Shown one piece after another: positions 13,101 to 20,236 of a stretch of 64,000 nucleotides of DNA (position 1 is the stretch's first letter; the number at the start of each line of letters is the position of its first letter). The translations under genes and the position numbers were made by a program. The stretch is from Amphiura filiformis (Eukaryota > Echinodermata > Ophiuroidea > Amphilepidida > Amphiuridae): the NCBI RefSeq assembly GCF_039555335.1, contig NC_092637.1, positions 1,302,001 through 1,366,000 of the forward strand. Direction: 5' to 3'. The notes under the pieces were generated by a model. It was not told the DNA's origin and ran no database searches. It saw only the letters and a program-made list of their open reading frames with translations.

Positions 13101-16100
13101 GAATATGTTATAAACGTATTGCGCCTATTCCAAATATTTCTTTATATAATATAATATTATATATTATAAGGCACAATTTTGCAAAGTGTGTTGTGGCATT
13201 CTAATGTTCTTTGTGGAATATCCCGTTAGCAAGAGATTAGGGCGTGTCGAAAGTCATGCAGGGTGGTTGGTTGTCCATATTACCTAACCTGTGGGATCCT
13301 TCTGCCCATAAGTTCTCTTTAGGGTTCGTATCCGGGCTCAAAGCCGGTATGTCCAGGAGTTTTACTTTCTTATTTTCAAGGAATTCACCCACGCGTCGGG
13401 CTCTGTGGGCCGGGGCGTTGTTATCTTGGATCACGAAATTGTTCCCGAAGTCTCTTCTTGCAATCAGAAACTGTATCAAGAACATGCAGGTATTGATCCT
13501 GGATTATGTGTCCTTCTTCTGATTTCGACCGACTGTGAAATACTGCCCATACTGTTATTCCATCACTACATCCTTGGACTATATGAAGCATACAATCCTC
13601 AAGCAGGGTTTGACCAACCTGTCTTCGTACCTTGAATCGGCCATCATGTCTGTAGAAGCAGAACCGGGCCTCGTCACTGAAGATCTCATTACGCCAGTGG
13701 CCTACTGTCAAATCCCCGTGTCTCTGAGACCAACACAAGCGTGCATTCCGAAGTATCGGCTTTCTTATTGGTCGTCTTGCGCAAAATCATGCACTAACCA
13801 GTCTATCGTTCACTAGTTTCCCTTGACCCTTTTTTAAGCTGCAAGTTAGTGGGCGGGTTAGTGTAGTGGTCTTCTCACTCGCTTCTCACCGCTGTGGCCG
13901 GGGTTCAATTCCCCGCGGCGCCACATGTGAGTTTGGTTGCCGATCCATGATCGTCCTCGCAGGTTTTTCTCCGGGTGCTCCGGTTTTCCTCCTGTATCTA
14001 AAATCTGACTTCTTTCCATATCCCTGTCCCGTCATATCCGGATGGCATCCCTTGAATTTAGTAGCCTCTGAGCACTATTGGGATTAGCCTGGCTTCGGCC
14101 GAATGTTATAAATAAATAAAATAATAAATAAAACACCCAGAGTCCAACATTGTGGCTCAAGAACTGTCCGTCCGTCTGCCTGTAACACATTTTACGCACA
14201 GCGTAATTTAAATAATCGACTTGTTATTATCATTATTTTATTCCATTATGTATCCTCAAGTGCTGGAGTAGGCAGATCAGGCACCTTTGTAGCTATTGAT
14301 ATCTTACTGCAACAGCTAGCTGCCGGTCACAGTGAGACACTTGACATCTTTGGTGTATGCGCCAAGTTAAGGAGACAACGACGATACATGGTCCAAAGCA
14401 AGGCAAGTACTTCCACGTTGCATGTTCCTCTGTGTCTGTTGTATAGAGGTTTTCCTTTGTCAACAGTCAGTAACATGAACATAGATCAATTTCACAAAGA
14501 GTTAAGTTACGATTCATAAGACCTAAATCCATTGTAAGTCCCACGCCCGTTGTAACTCCTCCATATAGGATTTACATGTAACGATGGGGTTGGACTTGGA
14601 TGGTATGTTAATACGGTGCGTTGTAAAAGGTAGTGAAATCCATTTCTAATCAGAGAGGAGCAGGATTAGATTGGGGTAGAAAATATAAAGAAGGGCTTCT
14701 TGGCGACTGTCATTCCTTCGTCAAGTACAAAAATCTCCCTTCTCAGATTTGTCCTAACCATCCATTCTGTGCACGCGTCCTTCTCAAAGAGAGATGAAAC
14801 TTTTCCGGAAACGATGTAAAAAAAAGTAAAACAAAAAAATCGGGAAATTGAACTGATTTTTTAATTTTATTTTTTTTAAAGCAACCGAGGTATTTTCACA
14901 TAAAAAGAGCAAACAATTATTATATAAAGTAATACCCCTGTTACCCTTGCGATAGCTTGTTCTCCATGGGCCAGGTCGAATGCTCAATGTTTTGCATGTT
15001 TATTCTTACAGGAGCAGTACAAGTTTGTTCATCGAGCCGTGCAGGTGTACATGCAACAACAGGCCAATTATGAGTTGATGATCGACGGTGGTAGCAACTG
15101 GGCTATGGGCTCATCTGTTAGCGGAGCAGGGCCTATAGCATGTAAGTGTACATAAACATGATAAATGTAGGCGTAAAAACCCGAAGGGGTAGGGAAGTTC
15201 CGCAGAGAATCTGAAATTGGACCCATCACACATCTGGATTTATTCATATAGTGTTACACAAGCTCAACATTTTATGGCAAAACATAATCCTTGATAATAA
15301 AAATGTCCAACTCCTGACCAGTATAAAAGAACATTGCAATATGTAAGGACAATGTTACCTGCCCAAATCCTAGTATAAACAATAATAGTAATTACTGGCA
15401 TTTAGTTACTGCACAAACCTGGACAATTAGCCTGGCCAACGATGTTAGACAGATTTTTTGCCAAATGTAATACAATTTTACATTTTTTTCATTGTTTTTG
15501 TCCTCAAATTTGGGTGGCAGTTATGTGAAAGTGGATTGATTAAACAAATGCCCATTTTTATACCAAAATTGAGCTAGTAAACATGGTAAATCAGTCATTG
15601 TTTTGACCCCTGTGGAGGTCAAATCGTGACCTTTGGCCTTTTTGCTTATAACGCAAAAAGGGATGTCATAGATAGGTAAAACTATACTTTTTCTGGATCG
15701 CCATGGTATGAGGAATAATTTGGGGAACTTTCAACAGTATTTGGACAGTTTGAATTTTGACCACTGTGTGAACTTTGAATCACCATATCTCAGAATACTC
15801 AATGCTGATAGAGGTCCAGTAAACTTATTTTTGAAGTTGGTGGTCTTGAGAAGCAATATCCATAAATATCAAAAACAAAAGTATGGACACCAAAACAAGC
15901 TTCAGTGGCAAAATTGCGTTTGGCAGCCGGACTAAGACCATTGCTAAAGCACATGACAAGATGACTATCAATGTGTACAAGCATCACATAAGAAGGAGGC
16001 TTCAAGCTTTTGGGTACTCCTATTTGTCAACCTGTTTTTGTTAAGTCCATCTGTGTGTGATCATCTGTGATGACACTCTTGGTTCTGTTTTTGTTTTTGC

Positions 16101-16145
16101 TTTACAGATAGCAATGCAAGCATGTCAATCGATGGGGATCTCTAG
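535..16145 (+). CDS. Receptor-type tyrosine-protein phosphatase, R3-like (5' partial), 17 coding positions
   Basis: This gene encodes a single-pass membrane phosphatase that would remove phosphate from tyrosines of signalling proteins at the plasma membrane. Joining exons at GT-AG sites (one GC-AG) keeps one frame throughout: 2402 nt, or 799 codons plus stop with the shorter alternative exon, 803 with the longer. Approximate residues from the window edge: FN3 1-94, FN3 95-196, membrane-proximal domain 197-358, transmembrane helix 360-388, basic cytoplasmic linker to about 490, single PTP domain about 500-765, short tail. PTP landmarks are KNRYRNILPYD, YINASY, YIVTQGPLPNT, DFWEMVWE, WPDQGAP, CSAGVGRSG and EQYKF. 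One PTP domain behind FN3 domains, a juxtamembrane motif resembling PIHIDxF and a C-terminal YxN fit the R3 group (PTPRB/J/O/H-like), by recognition rather than search. The His usually preceding the catalytic Cys is Leu. Signal peptide and N-terminal FN3 domains lie upstream of the window. Confidence 0.9.
958..1036 (-). pseudogene. Degenerate tRNA-Thr(CGT)-like sequence (SINE head or tRNA pseudogene)
   Basis: Read on the minus strand, this has an anticodon arm CTGGT-CTCGTAA-ACCAG with anticodon CGT, an A-box-like AAGTGGTTAAAG and a B-box-like GGGTTCAATTT. The acceptor stem does not pair and the T stem is mismatched, so it is not a working tRNA gene. It lies in an intron and may be the head of a tRNA-derived retroposon. 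Confidence 0.5.
1563..1702 (+). CDS. Phosphatase exon: first half of second FN3 domain
   Basis: Starts in phase 1 and ends in phase 0. It encodes VPGDLLVRQLSPNSIHVEWE followed by an NPNGELQGYVLVIS strand, which are the A to C strands of an FN3 domain. The donor is GTAAGA. The rest of the domain lies in the exon 1.2 kb downstream. Confidence 0.85.
1815..2034. repeat. Copy of the AAACGTTTT / GGGTTATATAAA MITE family
   Basis: Contains CACAAAACGTTTT, GTCGGGTTATATAAAAGGTA and repeated AACGTTTTAAAA blocks that also occur at 7670-7890 and in the full-length element near 30.2-30.8 kb. It lies in an intron. The terminal CCCAGCAAACAC end is not preserved here. Confidence 0.6.
2262..2495. mobile_element. 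Small MITE with 15-bp perfect terminal inverted repeats
   Basis: AATAGAGGTTATCCA at 2262-2276 is the exact reverse complement of TGGATAACCTCTATT at 2481-2495. The 234-bp interior has no coding potential. No clear target-site duplication is visible. It lies in the intron that splits the second FN3 domain. Confidence 0.5.
2915..3080 (+). CDS. Phosphatase exon: second half of second FN3 domain
   Basis: Starts in phase 0 after CAAG at 2911-2914 and ends in phase 1 at GTAATT. It encodes VNIVNEEIELPL, the GYEYTFTVVVVNNIGRGAP strand pair typical of FN3 F and G strands, and a final ETG. A stronger-looking acceptor at 2860-2861 would give the wrong phase and hits a stop, so I chose 2915. The acceptor choice is the least certain part. 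Confidence 0.75.
3112..3358. mobile_element. Near-perfect foldback MITE, about 247 bp
   Basis: The left half, starting ATATGTGACCGTCCACCACG, folds back on the right half, which ends in the reverse complement. The arms are about 120 bp with few mismatches and the centre is AT-rich around 3230-3240. There is no coding potential. It sits just after the FN3 exon. Confidence 0.8.
3519..3925 (-). mobile_element. Probable 3' end of a CR1/L2-like LINE (5'-truncated)
   Basis: On the minus strand the block ends with TTTGGAAATAAAGATTG followed by a GATT tandem tail (AATC repeats at about 3519-3567 on the plus strand). Upstream is a G/T-rich segment like the 3' untranslated regions of CR1/L2-type LINEs. 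No reverse-transcriptase coding remains. It also contains an exon-like segment at 3839-3872 discussed among the findings. Confidence 0.5.
3950..4123 (+). repeat. (CTTT)n microsatellite forming the polypyrimidine tract of a splice acceptor
   Basis: About 170 nt of CTTT repeats with two slips (TTTTC near 3971 and 4041). It ends 14 nt before the acceptor TTGTACAG at 4130-4137. The open frames of poly Phe-Leu-Ser and, on the other strand, Lys-Glu-Arg are artefacts of the repeat. Confidence 0.95.
4138..4293 (+). CDS. Phosphatase exon: start of membrane-proximal extracellular domain
   Basis: A phase 1-1 exon. It encodes a proline-rich linker and then AYSISITF, an FFLPIFGRVANYSVLVAEE strand and a final NPS. 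The pattern of an I/S-rich strand followed by G-x-V-x-x-Y-x-V-x-V matches the membrane-proximal region of R3-type receptor phosphatases. A second in-frame acceptor exists at 4174-4175 (ACACCAG), which would drop the linker. Confidence 0.8.
4538..4796 (+). CDS. Phosphatase exon: membrane-proximal domain, middle part
   Basis: Starts in phase 1 after TATTAG and ends in phase 2 at GTAGGC. It encodes an extracellular stretch with PPQTYRKSS, YNPFVRGIAKR and a strand SMVEFIIGTEEDC, then YYCNGFLKSYTYYR, the start of the last extracellular beta strand. The three cysteines could form disulphides. The dibasic AKRQ motif is noted, but I do not infer cleavage. Confidence 0.85.
5055..5310 (+). repeat. Two diverged direct repeats of about 135 bp
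   Basis: The segment around 5060-5165 and the one around 5195-5300 share the order CAA/CGATTTTTTCTTC, AAGTC, CCAA, TGCATGCAATTA-like text and GGCTTCGAYTTAGTT. They diverge by roughly a quarter. They lie in the intron before the YGLDG exon. No coding content is seen in this intron. Confidence 0.6.
5637..5707 (+). CDS. Phosphatase exon: last extracellular strand
   Basis: Starts in phase 2 and ends in phase 1. It encodes VAIRAYGLDGNYTDTPWSQP, a typical final strand plus W-S before the membrane. NYT is a potential N-glycosylation site. The acceptor is TTCCAG and the donor GTACGT. Confidence 0.88.
6138..6231 (+). CDS. Phosphatase exon: transmembrane helix
   Basis: Starts in phase 1 and ends in phase 2. 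It encodes a strongly hydrophobic run of about 27 residues (FNVLWFVYALVAVVGFVVLC and onward) that ends in a Cys-rich LCVCCGG, a likely palmitoylation-type membrane exit. It separates the extracellular part from the cytoplasmic phosphatase. Confidence 0.9.
6345..6640 (+). repeat. Two tandem tRNA-like SINE units
   Basis: Two direct repeats of about 130-165 bp each begin CTGCAGTCARGATAGCTCAA, an A-box-like sequence (TAGCTCAAT), and each ends AAAATCCAGCTAGCG. The B box is degenerate. They sit in the intron between the transmembrane and juxtamembrane exons and look like a duplicated tRNA-derived retroposon. Confidence 0.5.
7089..7364 (+). CDS. Phosphatase exon: cytoplasmic juxtamembrane segment
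   Basis: A phase 2-2 exon of 92 codons between the membrane and the PTP domain. It begins CGKPGENDFFEDSKKDK and is then rich in Lys, Arg, His, Pro and Ser (HSHRAPWRRAPTERSY, KHHPPSSRAEPHK). I recognise no domain. The many Ser, Thr and Tyr residues could be regulatory phosphosites, which is inference only. The donor is GTAAGT. Confidence 0.82.
7520..7601 (+). CDS. Phosphatase exon: PIYIDQF motif leading into PTP domain
   Basis: Starts in phase 2 and ends in phase 0. It encodes KPIYIDQFAEHMRMMN, then SSGILYADELN. It corresponds to the conserved PVxLxxFxxH...F..E(Y/F)..L helix just before the catalytic domain of receptor phosphatases. It is followed by the pair of alternative exons. Confidence 0.9.
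7670..7890. repeat. Second copy of the AAACGTTTT / TATATAACCCGACA MITE family
   Basis: Contains AATATTTTAAAAATGTTTTT, GTTATTGTAAACTATTTTTT, AAACGTTTTATACC and TATATAACCCGACA, ending TTTTGTGTTTGATGGGA. This is close to the CGTTTTTGTGTTTGCTGGGA end of the full-length element near 30.8 kb. It lies in the intron before the alternative exons. Confidence 0.65.
8270..8420 (+). repeat. Dispersed repeat related to the foldback element at 34.6-35.4 kb
   Basis: The text GGGTCAAATTTTCA, CAAATTGCTCGT, GGTCATAAGGATTACAAAAA and TATGGTTTGT matches the arm of the foldback element near 34.74-34.84 kb. It is a diverged partial copy in a phosphatase intron. Confidence 0.5.
8874..8970 (+). CDS. Alternative phosphatase exon A (32 codons, phase 0-1)
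   Basis: Encodes KLNDIGANLPCNFPGNFASN and then TPEKNRYRNILP, the N-terminal part of the PTP domain with the KNRY substrate-recognition loop. The acceptor CATACATAG is shared with exon B and a TACTAAC branch-point match lies at 8840-8846. The donor GTAATA is weaker than that of exon B. It is four codons longer than exon B. Including both exons would shift the frame, because 97 is not a multiple of 3. Confidence 0.85.
9013..9097 (+). CDS. Alternative phosphatase exon B (28 codons, phase 0-1)
   Basis: Encodes KLNDIGANLPCNVASNALEK and then NRYRNILP. The first 36 nt are identical to exon A and the rest is diverged at both silent and amino-acid-changing sites. It has a strong donor (GTAAGT). The intron between A and B is only 42 nt, with TACTAAC at 8979-8985, so splicing A directly to B should be sterically blocked. 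B or A, not both, joins to the next exon in frame. Confidence 0.88.
9610..9680 (+). CDS. Phosphatase exon: DTNRVCL...YINASYVD
   Basis: Starts in phase 1 and ends in phase 0. It encodes YDTNRVCLHDPPDGLDYINA and SYVD, the conserved DxxRVxL...DYINA(S/N)Y strand of tyrosine phosphatases. The donor is GTGAGT. Confidence 0.93.
10162..10296 (+). CDS. Phosphatase exon: YIVTQGPLPNT and DFWEMVWE
   Basis: A phase 0-0 exon of 45 codons. It encodes GHHGKNEYIVTQGPLPNTIE, DFWEMVWENE, IPTIIMNTNLVENGR. These are PTP-domain core motifs (TQGPLP and the FWxMVWE helix). The donor is GTAAGA. Confidence 0.95.
10664..10783 (+). CDS. Phosphatase exon: KCEKYWPD...GRMTVKL
   Basis: A phase 0-0 exon of 40 codons. It encodes VKCEKYWPDSGEAQYGRMTV, then KLLSESDTQEWTVRTFDVSK. 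The CxxYWP motif and the following beta strands precede the WPD loop in tyrosine phosphatases. Confidence 0.94.
10784..12037. other. Phosphatase intron with MITE remains
   Basis: No exon is seen here. The part at 11634-11999 holds inverted copies of GTGGCCCAGTATAAAA and GGCCCATGGCACATTTTT. These resemble the element at 29775-30003, and the block is partly nested or rearranged. The remainder is AT-rich intron. Confidence 0.5.
12038..12192 (+). CDS. Phosphatase exon: WPD loop and catalytic cysteine
   Basis: Starts in phase 0 and ends in phase 2. It encodes GHVGVFQYRNWPDQGAP (WPD loop, general acid Asp at 12089-12091), a helix DPRSVLKFVQTVRAQH and the strand GPGIVVLC. The catalytic Cys codon is 12188-12190. 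The preceding residue is Leu (CTC, 12185-12187), where nearly all tyrosine phosphatases have His. The following Ser codon is split by the intron. Confidence 0.93.
12660..13210 (+). repeat. 114-bp tandem repeat, about 4.9 copies
   Basis: GTATTGTGGCATTCGGGGCA recurs at 12731, 12845, 12959 and 13073, with a diverged copy at 13187, which gives a constant period of 114 bp. Each unit contains an AT palindrome, AATATAATATTATATATTATA. As 114 is a multiple of three, a long open frame appears, but I consider it an artefact. It lies inside the intron that interrupts the catalytic loop. Confidence 0.9.
13225..13830 (-). mobile_element. Dead Tc1-like transposon fragment
   Basis: Minus-strand frames read RLVSA-stop-FCARRPIRK, then FSDEARFCFYRHDGR, VWAVFHSRSK, and, after a frameshift near 13430, VIQDNNAPAHRARRVGEFL and LSPDTNPKENLW. 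These are the DDE-type catalytic regions of Tc1/mariner transposases: the first Asp in FSDEARF, the second in QDNNAPAH and the acidic NPKENLW. Stops, a frameshift and missing ends show it is inactive. It is intronic. Confidence 0.9.
13850..14131 (+). mobile_element. tRNA-derived SINE
   Basis: Starts GGGCGGGTTAGTGTAGTGGT (A-box-like) followed by GGGGTTCAATTCCCC (B box) about 35 nt later. It then has a non-tRNA body (CTCCGGGTGCTCCGGTTTTC) and a tail of AAATA repeats to about 14131. It lies in the same intron as the Tc1 fragment and the 114-bp array, in sense orientation to the gene. Confidence 0.85.
14261..14402 (+). CDS. Phosphatase exon: SAGVGRSGTF phosphate-binding loop
   Basis: Starts in phase 2 and ends in phase 0. 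It encodes SAGVGRSGTFVAIDILLQQL, then a helix and LRRQRRYMVQSK. The Arg of the phosphate-binding loop (AGA) is intact. The donor is GCAAGT, a GC-AG intron. An alternative GT at 14407 would change the phase, so GC is preferred. Confidence 0.93.
14403..15011. other. GC-AG phosphatase intron, nothing else seen
   Basis: Begins GCAAGTACTT and ends TTCTTACAG. There are short poly-A and poly-T runs near 14820-14880. No repeat family or RNA gene is recognised. Confidence 0.6.
15012..15141 (+). CDS. Phosphatase exon: Q loop and C-terminal end of PTP domain
   Basis: Starts in phase 0 and ends in phase 1. It encodes EQYKFVHRAVQVYMQQQANY, then ELMIDGGSNWAMGSSVSGAG and PIA. The EQYKFVH segment is the Q loop and last helix of the PTP domain, with the Q-loop Gln kept. 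The rest is a Gly/Ser-rich tail. The last codon is split and becomes Tyr. Confidence 0.93.
15142..16107. other. Last phosphatase intron
   Basis: AT-rich intron from GTAAGT to TTTACAG. The block at 15590-16015 contains GAGGTCAAATCGTGACCTTT-like text seen in other dispersed repeats of the window. No exon is recognised. Confidence 0.5.
16108..16145 (+). CDS. Phosphatase terminal exon: YSNASMSIDGDL and stop
   Basis: The last 12 residues follow the split Tyr codon, then TAG at 16143-16145. The tail reads PIAYSNASMSIDGDL. Tyr-Ser-Asn is a YxN motif of the kind that binds Grb2-type SH2 domains when phosphorylated, and R3 receptor phosphatases are known for a C-terminal Tyr site. The functional reading is inference. 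Confidence 0.9.
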
Positions 16146-17310
16146 ACACCTTTATGGGAATCTATACACATCTTGAGTGATTCGCCCTTCATAAAATGAA
16201 CTAACAACCAGTGTTCTTCATAAAAAAAAGTTTGCATTAAATATACCACATCTTATGGCAGCATTGTATGTAAACACAACGAAAGAGGACAGAAACTTCT
16301 AAATTAAATGTGAAAGTTACAAACATTGGAACTGAACTGATGAATAGACTTTATCGCAGTCAAACAAAATTCTACCTCTCTGGCTGCAAGATAAATCTAG
16401 TATTGCTGAAGGGTAATTGCTTGTTGCCATAAATGTGTGGACATTTATTTAATTATATAATATTATGTTAGTATTAGTAGGTGAATGTTTAGTATATTTT
16501 TTCTAAAGAAGTTTGTACAGTTTTATTTTTATAAAATTAAATAAAGGGCGGGTCCCGGACAGAACCTGCTTCCAGTCAAAAGCTATCTCATTAGGCGATG
16601 AAAATAATATATCCGAAAAAGACATAAAACTATGGAACAATTTAGAGTCTCATTTTTGTAAGGAATTTCTATCTGGAAATCCCTCGTGTAATTCTGGCTA
16701 GAAATTCCCGAAATATCGAATCATGCTGTAAACATCTAGACATGTTCAACACCATCTGATCTCTTCACTATACCGTGTACATGGTATAACAATATTGATT
16801 AATCGAAACAACTTAGTGAGAGATCAGTGTTTCATGTCTTATTGGCTTTTAATGCGGTGTTCTGAATGTAAGGGTGCTAACTAGGAATTAAACAAAATAT
16901 TAATTCCGTACAGCTTAAAAAACACATAGCAAAGACTTGCAATTAATGGAGTTCACACAATTGTCTTTCAGACTTGAAAGCCTGTATACTTCATATGTAC
17001 CCGCACTTGGTACTATATTTTATGATAATGAATAAATTGAATGTGAAAGTTACAAACATTGGAACTGAACTGATGAATAGTACTTATCGCAGTCAAACAA
17101 AATTCTACCTCTCTGGCTGCAAGATAAATCTAGTATTGCTGAAGGGTAATTGCTTGCTGCCATAAATGTGTGGACATTTACTTAATTATATAATATTATG
17201 TTAGTATTAGTAGGTGAATGTTTAGTATATTTTTTCTATATAAGTTTGTACAGTTTTATTTTTATAAAATAAAAATGTATAAATAATACCATCGTCTTTG
17301 AATAAAGCAG
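16146..17310 (+). repeat. Phosphatase 3' untranslated region with a 240-bp direct duplication
   Basis: About 16302-16545 and 17038-17273 are near-identical, sharing AATGTGAAAGTTACAAACAT, CTCTCTGGCTGCAAGATAAA and GTTTGTACAGTTTTATTTTT. AATAAA signals occur at 16540, 17268 and 17301, so polyadenylation could use either copy. The 490 bp between them looks like an inserted element of unknown family; it contains a short open stretch with KLWNNLESHF that faintly recalls LINE C-terminal ends. Confidence 0.75.
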
Positions 17311-17399
17311 CTTACGCTCTGGTAGTTCTGAACTTGGGTGGCCAGACTGAGCAACCCTGAGCTGAGTGTAGCTGAGTGTGATTGGTCATTTCACTACTT

Positions 17400-17745
17400 T
17401 CATTAGTCTACTGTAGTAGACTCCTTTCATTTATCATCACTGTTTTCTGTCGTCACCTCTCTGATGCATGGGAAACGCCATCTTTCCTATTCTGATCCAA
17501 CAGCATATAGCTATTAATCTTTAACGTTGGTGGCTCATTCCGAAACCTGCCGAGAACCGCTCCTCCCGGGGAAAAAGGACCCGATGGTGCGGTTCTCGGT
17601 GGGCAGCGGTTTTCGGAGTGAGCCCTCAACTTGAAGATTTAGCTGTTGGCTCAAAACAGCATAGATGGCGCTTCCATGGTCAGAGGGGGAAGGTCAAAGA
17701 ACAGTGATTATTAAATAAAAAAGGGTCTACACAGTAGACTATACT
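17400..17745. mobile_element. Diverged foldback element, about 345 bp
   Basis: The left arm (TAGTCTACTGTAGTAGACTC ... CATCACTGTT ... GGCTCATTCCGAAA ... GAGAACCGC) is repeated inverted in the right arm (GCGGTTCTC ... TTTTCGGAGTGAGCC ... AACAGTGATTATT ... CAGTAGACTA). The arms differ by small indels, so the copy is old. There is no coding potential. Confidence 0.65.
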
Positions 17746-20033
17746 TTCATAGAATTAAGTTTCTTATGTGACGTTTTGAGGTGATGTGTACTGAACCTAA
17801 ATACCAGTAGGTGTTGATCAGAACTGAAATGCACTTTTAATGTACCAGTTTTGAATGTGGTTGGACCTTTTGAGAAAATGGCTCTAAAAAGTGGAACGTA
17901 CTAAGAAAGTTTGAATCCCCCTGCCAAGTGTTATAAATTGACTGTACACAGATAGCCAGCGTGAGCTCATTGTACATCCATGAATCCGCGCAGTTGTTTT
18001 TGTACCGTAAGTTTATAGCATTTGACCTCAGTGGGGAACATTCAAACTTTCTGAGTAGTTACTACTTTTAAGAGCCATATTTTAACCTCCTCCCATTTTC
18101 AAAAAAATGGTCCATTGCAAATGCATTTCAGCTCTGACGGATACCAGTTAGTAAATATCACCTCAAACCCCAAGGAATTTGATAATAACAGAACAATGTT
18201 GTATAATTGAAGTCCGAGATTGTGTCCCCCACAAAGCTCACATTCAACCTCATTAAATCCGCCATTTTAGGCATATGCACTACATTTAGAGTACCATAAT
18301 GTAAACGTTATATTGCCCAAAAAATAATGTTTGTGCGATGTCGTCACTAATAGGTGTATCGACGTCATAGATTAGTACTTGCGTTAACGTTGGAATTTGG
18401 TTGCCCGACGTCCGATCTTATAACAACGTCCTTACAGCATTTTCCCCCAATTGTGCCCACTGGGTTAAACCCGTTGCTATAATTCATCTTGTTACATTAC
18501 TTCTACAGTGAATAGGTTAAGAATGTATTTTAGGCCCTGTACGAACAACATATACGAATATCGAGAAGGCCTTCACTAGTCTTTGAACATGATAAAACGC
18601 AACTCGGCATAACGCAAAGCTTGGATATTTTTTAGTTTTTTATATCCACTATTCAAAACATAATGTATCACATGCGTTGATTGAAGAAACTAAGTATAAT
18701 TATGGCACTCGAAGGCATACCAAAATAGCGTGATCCGGTAACCAAGGATTTAGGCGTCAATGTAGCAAATTGACGACAAAGAAAAGGAAAGGTAGATTCT
18801 CCGCTGACCCATAACATACGGTATTGTTGGCGAATTCATACGCCTACAATTATTATCATGTCATGACCTATAAAATGTATAGTTGCTGCATCGAGCTATT
18901 ATTAGCTCGATGGTTGCTGGCAGTCCGTTCCAGGTTACGTGCGTTTGTGCATGCAAAACAAAGGTCTGTAATAGTTTTCATGATAATTGAATGAACTCGG
19001 CCTTCTGCGTTGCCGAATTTTGTAACATCAACACATTTATGAAAGAGATATCTATTACCAAAACCGTAACGCGGGGATTCATCGTTAACGGAACATAATC
19101 AACCCAAGGTATGGCCAACTTTTCTTTTTTGCATTTTAATAGAAAGTTCTTTAAGTTAATAATCATAATACCCACGCATATCTGTATCACGAGACCAACT
19201 TGATTAGACCAAATCATGCTAGGCGGTAAATCTCTTTGCAAAACCTTGTTCAGCGTCAATGCCTTAACCAAAACTATCAAAACGTGGGGAAAGGAAACTT
19301 CTTATTTCCCTATAAATTTCACCATATATACTGTAGATTTAAGACGGCGTCCATTAATATAGATTTTATGTTAATTCAATTATTTTATACAGTATTAGTT
19401 TTACATTGTGGGTTGAGCTACATGCTTATTTGTATACAGTCGAATCCAACGAAAACGTTACGCAACAGCCATGACAGGTGTTTTGAGGTCTAAAATGTGA
19501 AACGATTTGGTACATGGGGGCCAAAGGAAGCATTTGTGTTACCGTAATTATACCATTATACATAGAACAGGCTATCATTTACTGAAAACGCCAAAGGTCT
19601 AGCATACTTAGTTCTAAAGTTATGAAATTTTTTGATGTCTATTTTCTGATGTATTTTATTGTTTCTTACTCCAAATTTTTACCTTTATCTCAGTTTCAAA
19701 TTTGCCGCCTTTGGTAAACATGGAACAAATCGTGTCACAAATAGAAATATCTTGATCTTTCATTCCTTTCCTCCTGTAGAGTTTGTTCATTTCTCGATGT
19801 TACTTCCAAATAAACTGCAGTTTCGCAATTTGTGAAACGAATGGCGGTCAAAAAGTTCGTAGAACTCGGTATGCTACTTTGTCGCACGGTATTGAATTTG
19901 GTCTCATTTGAAAGCTTGTTCCTTCAAAACATAACTGCAAAGATATTAGATTTTTACATCACTGTATGTGGGCAGGGCACTCTTCAGAGAAAGCCTACCT
20001 CCATGAATTCACAGGTACTACCAGAAGTGAATA
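17746..20033. other. Intergenic, nothing recognised
   Basis: AT-rich sequence with short open frames only. A small palindrome (GCATCGAGCTATTATTAGCTCGATGG) lies near 18887-18913. I see no conserved domain, RNA gene or named repeat on either strand. Confidence 0.5.
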
Positions 20034-20236
20034 CAGGGTCATTATGGAAATTTCTCCGGACGGCGGTGAAAACTCAAATGAAACTTAACAATGTACAGTT
20101 GCTGTAACTGGTAATGAAGTCCTTGGTATTCAACAGGGTCATTATGGAAATTTCTCCGGACGGCGGTGAAAACTCAAGTGAAACTTAACAATGTACAGTT
20201 GCTTTAACTGGCAATGAAGTTCTTGGTATTCAACAG
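20034..20236 (+). repeat. Two tandem copies of a 100-bp unit
   Basis: CAGGGTCATTATGGAAATTT starts at 20034 and again at 20134. The two units differ at only a few positions and each ends CTTGGTATTCAACAG. The surrounding 19.8-20.9 kb has fragments of open frame, but I recognise no family. Confidence 0.85.

Noticed and set aside
12660-13154. 164-codon frame with 38-residue repeats
   Set aside because: It is a product of the 114-bp tandem repeat in an intron, with an AT palindrome in every unit.
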